64,000 bases of DNA from Lentinus brumalis (taxonomy: Eukaryota; Basidiomycota; Agaricomycetes; Polyporales; Polyporaceae): positions 372,001 through 436,000 of the forward strand of contig MARA01000018.1 in the NCBI GenBank assembly GCA_001792895.1, in the 5' to 3' direction. The notes under the pieces were generated by a model, which saw nothing but the letters and a program-made list of their open reading frames with translations, searched no databases and was not told where the DNA came from. The translations under genes were made by a program, and so were the position numbers. Numbering within the stretch: the stretch's first letter is position 1; each line of letters begins with the position of its first letter. Below are positions 55,239 through 64,000 of this stretch, one piece after another.

Positions 55239-57931
55239 ATGACCACCAATAGCATCGGAAACGACATGGTGGAGTTTGCGGAAAAGTACTTTTCTCAACC
55301 ACCGGCCTCCGACGCATCCTCCACCCTCTCGAAGCCGGTCTTCCTCGCCAACCCGTTCGCGGAGCTAGAGAACGCCAACACCTTGGACGAGAAGACGCTC
55401 CAAGCCAAGTTCGTACGTGTCTCATCCCTTCGATGGTGTCCACCCCGTCGCTGACCTCAAACCACCAGATTGACATCATCAACCAGCAGGGCCTTGCGCC
55501 CGGACTAAAGATGGACTCCTGCGAGTCCAGGCCTGACAACGCCGAGATTGATCAGGACCGACAGAAGGTCGATGCCGCGATCTGGCGCGAAGACCACGCA
55601 CCCACCAACAACAAGCCTCACTGGGTCGACCAGCTCATCCCCGTCGAGTTCAAGGCTTGGAAGTCCGGCGGCGACTATCAAGACCCATACCACGACGATC
55701 CCACCGTCCCCGGTGGAGTGGTGGTTAGACCTTCCCAGCTTCGCACGAAGAACTTCGGCCAGATCATCTCATACGCCGAGCTCGTCTTTGCCGTCCAGCA
55801 TCGCCTCGCCGTCTTCATGCTCGTCGTCGTCGGGCGCGTGTGTCGGATCCTTCGCTGGGACCACTCCGGTGCGGTCGTCACCCAAGCCATCGACTACTAC
55901 GAGCACTGGCATTTCTTCTGCGACATCCTACGGCGGATATCTCGATGCTCCAACGAGCAGCTCGGCGTCGATCCCAGCGCCACCCGTTTGTCAGACGCAG
56001 ACAAAGAGTTCGAGGTCATGGACCTCGCTGCTGTTGCCAATGGAAAAGATATCGACCATACCGAACGCAAGCTAGATGTCCCACCTGAGGCGCCGTTCAC
56101 CTTCGCGTACGTGAGGAAGATGTTCAGCGATAGCCTTGACACGCAGTGGCCGCGATACAAGCTCGAGGTTCCGGACGGCAAGACTACAAGGCACTTCCTG
56201 GTTTGCAAGCCTGTCTTTCGCGCGAAGGGTCTGATCGGACGTGGAACCCGCGGCTACGTCGCGTTGGACTGTGACACCGGTCGCTTCGTATGGTTGAAGG
56301 ATGCTTGGCGGGCGTACTATCTCCTACTGGAGAAGGAGGGCGACGTGCTGGCAAAGCTCAAGGCGGCCGAGGTTCCGAACGTCCCCACTGTTGTCTGTCA
56401 TGGCGACATACGGGACCAGACCACGCTGACGTCTCAAGAATGGGAGCTAAAGAACCCTCAACCCTCACCGTCCGCAGGTCCCTCCCGTGCGTCCGAGCAG
56501 CCCCGTGACGGCGTACCCTCTACCTCCTCAAGCTCGAAGCGGAAGTGGACGGACGACGGCGACGGCGCGGACGTTCCGCCTCTCAAGGGCCTGGACGGAG
56601 CCAAAATCACGTACCGTGAAGACTCTCCGCTCCGGATTCACAGGCACTACCGGCTTGTCGAAGAAGAGGTCGCGATGCCTCTGAGCGATTTTGAGACCGG
56701 AGAACAGCTTGTGTTCATCATTGGCGATTGCATCTTCGGTGAGTCTCGAGTGTCCCTAGTGGTCACGCCTAGCATTGACGTTGTCCATGACAGCACATTT
56801 CAAGGCTGCGACCAATCAGAAGTCTCGAACCCTCCATCGGGATGTCAGCGGGGGCAACATCCTCATTTATCCGCGGGTCATCTGGGCATCAGGCGGTCGT
56901 GTGTGGTTGATGAAGTGGACCGGCCTCCTCGCTGATTGGGAGATGTCCAAGCCAATCCTGGACGAGCCGGCCGGGAAGTTTCCACGACAGCCGGAGCGCA
57001 CGGTATGTATTCCTACTCTCGAGGAGCTCGCAGTCGTCCTGATCATCATATCCAGGGCACGTGGCAATATATGTCCGTTGCGCTTCTATCCTGGGCCAAA
57101 TCGGTCGAGATATGCGACGAGCTCGAGGCATTCTTCTATGTCCTCCTGTATCACGCTGCTCGGTACCTTAGATCGAACCTTGAACCCATCACGCTGGCCA
57201 ACTATCTCGATGCGTTTTTCGACCAGTACTCGCTCACGGACGATGGCTACCAATGCGGCACCCAGAAACTGGCGACCATCGCATCTGGCAGGCTTACCGT
57301 CAAGGCGGGCGTCGACTTGAAGTTCGATGAGCCCATGAACCACCTCATCTGCACGCTCTTGTCCTGGTTCAAGTCTCACCACGTTGTCACGGAGTACAAT
57401 TGTCGCCTCGAACAAGAGCAGAAGACGCAGAAGACGCAGGAGACGCAGGCCCAAATGCCTGCACCCCCGCCTCCACCCTCCGACGGTGCCTCGAACACGA
57501 AGTTCAAGTTCAGCTGGACACGTGCCGCCGAGATGGATTTGCCGGGACAGGGTTCCGCCAAGACCCTCGCCCCCAGAACCCAAGGTGCACCCGATGACTC
57601 TGACTGGGACGATTGGGAGAATGTGCGAACTCATCGTCCGATCGTCGAGCTGTTCGAAGGACTTCTCGCCAAGGACTGGCCGACGGACGACAAAGAGGGC
57701 GACCGCATCCCTGCGATGTGGGTGAGACCACTGCTACTGGACTCTACTGGGGTCTCGACGACGAAGACCAACACGAGCAACAAGCGGCCTCGTCGCGGAC
57801 GTGTAGACGCTGTGGCAACGGCGCCCATTCCAGATTCTCCTCAGTTCATTCCGAAGACTCCCACCAAGCAGATGGAGTCGAGGAGGGAAGAATTGGAACC
57901 ACGGAAGGGCGAACCTTTGCCACAGCCATGA
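55239..57931 (+). CDS. FunK1 fungal-type protein kinase, copy G
   Basis: Exons 55239-55412, 55469-56738, 56794-57002 and 57056-57931 encode 842 residues. The ATG at 55239 (MTTNSIGNDMVEF) aligns with residue 50 of D; the first 49 residues of D are represented upstream only by damaged sequence. N-terminal signature: KVDAAIWREDHAP, DQLIPVEFKAWK and FGQIISYAELVF. Kinase motifs: GRGTRGYVALD, FVWLKDAWR, TLHRDVSGGNILIYP, LLADWEMSK and GTWQYMS. The insert has SSKRKWTDDG; the tail has GDRIPAMWV and SNKRPRRGRV. G and D are recent duplicates lying in opposite orientations. Inverted tRNA-Thr genes bracket G, one 1.1 kb upstream and one about 100 bp past its stop. A kinase that still works is likely; whether it is expressed is unclear, because the family promoter is missing. 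Confidence 0.94.
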
Positions 57932-58034
57932 ATGTACGATTGTTGTAATATATATGTGGCTCTTGAACGCTGTTCTTTCTCTAAATCTGCCGATGCGAAG
58001 ACCTTACAAAAAATCTTCACCAGACAATGCTAAG

Positions 58035-58106
58035 TGCCCATTGGCTGGATTGAACAACCGACCTCACCATTACGAGTGGCGCGCTCTACCACTGAGCTAA
58101 ACGGGC
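58035..58106 (-). tRNA. tRNA-Thr (CGU), copy 2
   Basis: The reverse complement matches copy 1 over all 72 nt, with the same CGU anticodon. The minus strand has a T6 terminator about 25 nt downstream. It faces copy 1 across FunK1 G. Confidence 0.96.
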
Positions 58107-58232
58107 TACGTGGTACCCTCGTATATACATATAATAATCCCTAGACGTTGCCTTTGCATGTATAGTGTACTTACTACATACCATTACTTCAACTTGCACT
58201 ACGCTCTCTACCATTAGGAGTACTAGTGAAAC

Positions 58233-58905
58233 ATGGCCTCCAGCTCACCACAAGGACAGCAGATCAATGTCACGGACCTCGACGTTCCGCAGCTTGCAGA
58301 TGTCCGCCGACAACTGGAGGAGGTGCGCCTTTAACCAGCGAAGCCTTAGCCCGCCTCTAACTTCCAGGCTCCCCATCCACAGGAACTCACCCATCTCTCA
58401 AATTCATTCACGCAACTGCGACAAGCGCAGGCCAAGTTCCGTTCATGCATAGAGAATGTCGGGCAGGTGAAGCCGGAGAACAAGGGTGCGTCCGCGTCCC
58501 TCTGCGTCCGTCGGCCTCGGCAGGGCATTAACGGTGCGGCGCGCATGCAGACAAGACGATCCTTGTGCCGCTGACGAACTCGCTGTACGTCCCGGGAAGC
58601 TGAGCGATACGGAGTATGTGATCGTCGATGTCGGGACGGGGTACTACGTGAAGAAGGTGGGTACTGAATACCCTCCATCCTGCCTCTCCTTACCTCCCAC
58701 GCGTTATCGACCCATCCCGTGGTGCCAGACCCGCGCACAAGCGTTGAAGCACTACGAGAGCAAAGTCGAGTACATCCGGACGAACCTCGAGGCGCTGCAG
58801 GAGACGATCACGAAGAAGCAGGAGAACATGAACTACCTGATCAACATCCTCCAGATGAAGCTGCAGCAGCAAGCGAGCGGCGGGAAAGAGGCGAAGGCAG
58901 GGTGA
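58233..58905 (+). CDS. Prefoldin subunit 5 (alpha-type)
   Basis: This is a subunit of the hexameric prefoldin chaperone, which passes unfolded actin and tubulin to the CCT chaperonin in the cytosol. Four exons give about 150 residues, the usual size. The N-terminal helix VPQLADVRRQLEE and the next exon ELTHLSNSFTQLRQAQAKFR form the first coiled-coil arm. TILVPLTNSLYVPGKL and DTEYVIVDVGTGYYVKK are the beta-hairpin core typical of subunit 5. ALKHYESKVEYIRTNLEALQ and a Gln/Lys-rich helix form the second arm. The start at 58233 (MASSSPQGQQ) has no rival. It lies just 127 bp from tRNA-Thr copy 2, so its promoter is compact. All parts look intact. Confidence 0.93.
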
Positions 58906-60069
58906 CCGTCATCCGACTCCGATACCTACGATGTAGTGCGATTGCGGCATCTCATCCTCGAAAATGGTGAGCATTGCGGCACAGATTTCGTCGTTTATGC
59001 ATACAGTCCTACACCGGTCCTCATTCCTTCGGAACCCCGGTCTTGAGCCGTTTACCGACTTCACTTCAATGTTCTGTGAATATTCACGTCCTGTAGCACC
59101 ATCGCGGTGGGTCTTGTCGCATCCGTTGTGTGCTACAGATCAAGTCACAGTCACGATGCCACAAATGACCATGTTCGTTATATACGGCATGGCACTCACA
59201 ACCCAGACTTGTCACAAATATTGACTGATAGCCCTTCGCAGTTTTGCGTGCCGAGTTTCTGAAGCACCCAACCGACCTGATAACAGCTGCTAGTATACCA
59301 CTGATGCATATGCGCCTCGATCTTCCTGCTACCACTCTCGATAGCCCCGTTCCGCTGGAGCACCATGTCCCTCACGTGCATCTGCAGCCCGATTCTCAAT
59401 GAGCTATCGAGGAGCCGTTATGTTTATTCATGACTTGAACCGCCACCATCCGAGCGGACCGGTGTAAGACTGTATCAACTTCTCATCCTCGCAGAATGTG
59501 CACTGTATGTACGCTTAGATGTAACGGCACACGGCAATCATATATTCAAGGCCATAGGAGAAGAGAACTCGCGAGATAGAGTCCGGAGACAGAGACGGAA
59601 GGGAGTCATAGGAGAGGAGACAAGGGGAGTTGCATAATGGCGGGGGATACGACCGGGACAAGCGACTGGAGACACAACCGGGGCAGCAAAGTATCCAGAT
59701 CAGAACTCGATACGACGCCAGGATGAGAAAGGAAACCCGTACTGCATACCATGTGCTTGGAACCTCGATCTGCGGCGAACGTAACGTAACGTAACGTCGC
59801 GCAGCCCCGAATCGTGCAGAAGATCGTATGCCGCGGGGGCTCGGAAACAGACAGGCGTCCGGCGATCGTCGAGTCGGGGCTGTGGAAAGCGTAGACATGG
59901 TGCGTGTATGCACCATGGGCAGTGGCCGGCGGGCATCTAGGTCGTGCTCTGGGGCGAATGAAGCCGAGACTGAGGCGTCATCTAGCCTCGCACGTCCGAT
60001 GTCAGCTTATCTCGATGGGTCTTGCCACCGCACGCACCTGTTATTGCGATTGGGCTGGCAGCCTGAAAG
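58906..60069. other. Convergent region with a short CGTAA repeat
   Basis: This lies between the stops of the prefoldin and PIN-domain genes. At about 59778-59797 the pentamer CGTAA repeats about four times. No gene recognised. Confidence 0.5.
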
Positions 60070-61289
60070 TTACGGGTCGAGCTTCTCGCCACGGGCGAGG
60101 ACACGCACGACGCGGTTCGGCTGGGTGACCCTCTCCATCATGGTCATCACGGCTTGCGGACGCTCGACCAGGCCGGTCCCAGAGGGCATGGAGGGCGGCC
60201 AGGTCCCTGGCGCAGTACCGCGCGAGTTGCGGCGGCCCCGTCCAGCCTGTGCACGCTTCGCACGTTCCTCCTCTCCAGAGCGTCTGCCCTCGGCGGAACG
60301 ACGGCCCTTGGCCGGTGCCTCAGCAGCGCCACTGCCTGCATTTGCATGCGGTGGTGCCGACGAAAGTTCGATGACCTCGAGGCCAGCCTTGGCGGCCCAG
60401 CGAGCGACGACTGGCGCGGAAAGGCGGGACTCGTACCTGTTGGGCTGGGGAGCGGGGAGAGGCACGGGGGAGGCGGAGATCGGGGCCGGGTTCGCAGGCT
60501 CGACCTGAGTGTCGGGAGAGGGAGGGACGACAGCGAGTACGACGCGAGGGTTCGGCTTCGCTGCCTTCTCATCACCAAGCTCCTCGGTCGCATGCTCGAG
60601 CTCCCAGCGGGCACAGCAGATCGTGCGGCGGACCCACTCCGGGGAGGTGTTCAGCGTGGCGGCGGTCTGTGCGTCGAAGGCGATGCTGTCCCAGGGCACG
60701 AAGGCGTCGTCCTGCTGCACCCGGATCCGGGGGTTCGTCCCGACTTGAGCTTCGAGGACACGGGAGGCTGCGCGGGCGCGCTGGGCGAGCGCACTTGTAC
60801 CCTTCTTGAGCAGGTCGAGGGTGTTCAGGGCTGTGACCCGTTTACTACCAGATCCGCGAAGAAAACGAGAGACTCACCTTCAAGAGGAACGATCACAACC
60901 TCCTCCCTGCCCTCCCGGCACCATTTCTTGATGTGGTACAGGCCGTGTATGAGGACGGTGGCGTCGACAACCACGACATCCGCGTCCTTGTGGCCCTTCC
61001 CGTCCGCACTCCGCCTCTCCTCCCGCTCGGTCCTCTGCCCCTCCGCATGCCGCCCCAGCGGCCTCCCGCCGTCATCGCTGCGCTTCTTGACGACCTTCGC
61101 TCCGGACGTGTTCCGCTTGGCCTCTCCTGCCCGCCAACTCTCGGGAGTGCGGCGTTCGCGCCAGTTGCCGCCGGTGCCGCCGCCTGTGTGTACGGATTTC
61201 TCGAGCTGTTCGACTTGATGGTTGAGGAATGCGGCGCCGAGGGCCTTCGACATGGCGAGCTTGCCTGGTGCAAGTTTCGTGTCGGCCAT
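60070..61289 (-). CDS. PIN-domain protein (fungal Nmd4-like, tentative)
   Basis: The start MADTKLAPGKLAMSKALG at 61289 is my choice; in-frame ATGs also occur at 61301 and 61379. After a basic, Arg-rich N-terminus, DADVVVVDATVLIHGLYHIK shows the first PIN-domain strand with its conserved Asp. EEVVIVPLE then joins across an intron near 60840-60880 to ALNTLDLLKKGTSALAQRAR. PIN domains are ribonuclease folds; fungal Nmd4 binds the nonsense-decay helicase Upf1. DDAFVPWDSIAF and SPEWVRRTICCARWE follow. The C-terminal third is Pro, Ser and Arg-rich, with EEERAKRAQAGRGRRNSRG, and ends VVRVLARGEKLDP. I can see one catalytic-type Asp with confidence but cannot place the other acidic residues, so nuclease activity is open. 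It could also belong to another PIN subfamily. Confidence 0.75.
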
Positions 61290-64000
61290 GGTGGTGGTCA
61301 TGGTGCAAGCTCGGATTAGGTTCATAGTCTGTGCTCGCTCAGCCACCCGCTGCGCCTCGTCCTTTTCGGGTAATGTCACAGCGGGTCACATGAAGTCACA
61401 GGCACCCCCTCATGGGCGCTTCCTGACTTGGCCATCGCGGGTTCACACTGACAATTGAATTCAAGCCAGGTATGTAGCGGCCACAGATAGAGGAGAGTCA
61501 ACCAGAGACACATATAATATACGCGACAGCATATCTAAAGATGCCAGGAGCCGAAATTCAAAGCAGCCTGCGGTTTGTGCACTTAGGTCGCGCACGCACA
61601 CTGGCAGTCTGAGGGACAAGGAGCTACAGGCTGGCAAGCGAGCCTACTGTTCCCAATGTGCCATTGCTTACCCGATACTTACCTTGGTCTCCATCGGAGT
61701 CGAGGGAGAATAGGGTGATGCCCAAGTGGTAGCAAGTAAGCCAATAAGTACCTCAAGCTGCGGCGGAGGAATCACTCACTGCGTTTTCCAGGCCCCTACT
61801 TCCGCTGCATCGCCCTCGACGTACTAGAAACCCCGCCAGCGGACCCGGCGCAAGTGGTATCCGGCTAAGTCACTATCTCGGTAGTCCATTGGCATGGGCC
61901 AACTTCGGCCCCCGTCCGGAATAAAACAGACCAGCAATCGCTCATGCTCGAAGAACAATTTGCCAGAGCGCGACGCCAAGCGAAAACAGCAATTGAGCCA
62001 CGGGATACGCAAGATTACTGGACACTCGTCTGAGTGCAAGAGACGGCGGCAGCGGAGCCACCTGAAAGAGGTCAGTGAGTATGAGAGCCCCTTCGAGACG
62101 CTACGACCAGATCTCGGTCCATCATCCACCAGTTCGTCTCGCTGGATCCTCACGAGGTGTTACTACACGGTCTCTGACCTGCTACGAGACCTCGCGAGGT
62201 GCAGAAACACTTCGTGGGCCCCCTCCGAGTTGAACTCGTTCCAACGTCTCGCGGCCCTCATGCGAGAAAGGACGCAAACGCAGTAACTTGACCGCACACG
62301 CGAGACTGCCTCCGGTCCGTCGCTGGCTCGTGCGATGATCAGACCTGCAGAGCTCAGCATCTCGTCAGGAAGGTGGGTGAAGGTACTGGATAGTGGAGGC
62401 GCGAGGACTTGAATGAGTGAGTGATAAGTGATATAGTAAACGCACGAACTCCGCACCAGTTCGTTTACCGCGTTCAACCCCCTGAAATTGCTTTCCTATG
62501 AGGCAAGTTGTCCCTTCGGCCTCCTCCTTCAGCACTCGTGTTAGGAGGCCTGTGCACAAGAGACCCCACGATAACCACGATATTCGTTTATGAAGTTTTA
62601 AGTCCGGCGCATTCAAGTTCGAGGAGATCTGTCGACACTGCGGAGGTGGGCCGTGGGCTGTTAGCAAGGAGATATGGTAAACCCGGATACAACGCCAGAG
62701 GAGGAAGCGTCACAGTACAATCATGTGTCCTGCCCGGGGCTTGGTGCCCGGATATCCGAGGTGCATTAGCAGGAAGGGTGCGATAAGCACAGACAGTGGG
62801 TTCCTCGGTACCTGCGGTCAAGTTGGTCAGATCATCCGACAAGAAAGCTCGTTATCTCCCTATTGCTCGCGTGCAGGCATGGAGTGCTGCTCGGTCAAGC
62901 TTGTACTTGTCGGGCCCCGATCGCGAGGAAGGCAGATGGTGAGGGAAACGGAGCCCGCGCCATGCGAATTCGTTCCTGCTGCACACGTCTGCCCCATCGC
63001 TGATCGCAGCGTGTTCGACCAGGATGCTCTTCGTGTTACGTACCATTGAAGCGCTACTTGGCAAGGAAGCACTCACTGCGGACCATGCGATATTGCTTCC
63101 GCATGCGACCTCATCTTATGTTACGTGGTAGTCCGGCCTTTGTCGGCTCGTGCATGTATGCATCCGGATCCGTGCTCGAAGGGCAGAGAGAGGTTAAGAG
63201 GTAAGTAGATCGCACGGGCGCTTTGACTGACATGACTGATCCGAGAATAACCCATACAGCTTGTGGAGGCTTGTGGTGGCTTTTGCTTGTTAACCTCCAT
63301 CCTCCTTACTATGCTGCTATGGCTCGATGAAGCCATATGCTATAGGTCTCCGTAGGTGTCCACCCTGCCGATCGTGCCAAATCGCCATGACCACCAGCTC
63401 GTCGCAACGGGCGTTCAGCGGCCATCGTGCCAACTTCCCCTGTCTAGATCCAGTGAGCAGCGCAAGTACGTACGGCTAGATCCCCGCTCCCCGCGGGTAT
63501 ACGAAGCCTCGAAGACCGCAAAGGTGAGCTTCTCGAGCGCGTGTACGATGAGAACCATCTCAGAAGGTTGCAGATCACCTCGGCGGGGCCCGGAACAGTC
63601 ATCGCACGACTCCCGGGCCCGACCCCAGACGCAGGAGATACGTTCAGCCAGTTGTAGCGCCATTTGCATGCGCCTGCATGCGCTCGCCCAGACCAGAAGG
63701 TGCGCTCTCGAATGCGATTGCTTACTGATCTTGGACCTGACAACACGATGTTGTCGGACAGAACTTCCGGACTCGGGTGGGCAAACGTGAAATTTTACGC
63801 CACCCCGTTGTCGGGGACGCAGCTCGCCTCGGGTGGCGGGTTCCCCCTCGTGCGTGTCAAACGAACGGCTACTTACTTAGTGGTTGGCTGACCAGCGAGC
63901 GGAAGCTACAAGGATTACTTACTTATGTGCGGCGAGGGGCGCCGATAACCCGCAGAAAGCGACCGCCGACACCGACGAGCGCACCGGTAAAGGGGCCCTG
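61290..64000. other. 2.7 kb region without a recognisable gene
   Basis: After the PIN-gene promoter, only short unconserved ORFs are present (the longest on either strand is about 145 codons). I see no tRNA, terminal repeats or known protein motif. TACTTACTTA runs occur near 63877 and 63913, like those at 1270 and 44090. Confidence 0.45.

Noticed and set aside
22868..58106. tRNA-like sequences as SINE heads or tRNA pseudogenes
   Set aside because: All six have complete cloverleaves, intact A and B boxes and nearby T-runs. No shared non-tRNA tail follows them, so they read as real tRNA genes.
61894..62286. 130-codon plus-strand ORF in the right-hand empty region
   Set aside because: Basic, low-information sequence without a known motif or introns; not enough to call a gene.

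Overview
This 64 kb window is nuclear DNA of a filamentous basidiomycete, most likely an Agaricomycete (possibly a wood-decay polypore; that is inference). The genes have many introns of about 50-70 nt. The gene content is eukaryotic: a SAC3/GANP mRNA-export protein, prefoldin 5, a p47/Shp1-type UBX protein, a WOPR regulator, a P450 and spliced FunK1 kinases. A copper radical oxidase with four N-terminal WSC domains is typical of wood-decay and litter fungi.

Layout. 1-6.7 kb: the 5' part of a DENN-type (LCHN/DUF2347) gene on the minus strand, then a large SAC3-family gene. 7.2-10.2 kb: FunK1 kinase A. 10.5-14.9 kb: the WSC copper radical oxidase (minus). 14.9-19.7 kb: no intact gene. 19.7-21.8 kb: a cytochrome P450 (minus). 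22.9-58.1 kb is the core of the window: FunK1 genes B, D, E, F and G plus a decayed copy C, interspersed with four tRNA-Phe(GAA) and two tRNA-Thr(CGU) genes in both orientations. Single-copy genes lie inside this stretch: a WOPR (Gti1/Pac2) transcription factor, a one-TM protein, a large protein with repeated Cys4 zinc-binding modules, and a p47-like UBX/SEP protein. 58.2-61.3 kb: prefoldin subunit 5 and a PIN-domain protein. 61.3-64 kb: nothing recognisable.

The FunK1 family links the window together. Five paralogues (B, D, E, F, G) share the same four-exon structure with identical intron positions and phases; A shares the last two introns. All have an N-terminal domain of roughly 250-300 residues, then an atypical kinase domain (HRD loop, DWE in place of DFG, GTWQ-x-MS activation segment) and a basic tail. 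The N-terminal domain carries a D...ExK...QxxxY signature like that of RecB/PD-(D/E)XK nucleases. Copies B, D and F share a promoter layout; G and E have lost the matching N-terminus. D and G are recent duplicates, and G is bracketed by inverted tRNA-Thr genes. I read this as an actively duplicating and decaying kinase-effector cluster associated with tRNA genes. The possible nuclease-like N-terminal half is the most interesting thing to test.
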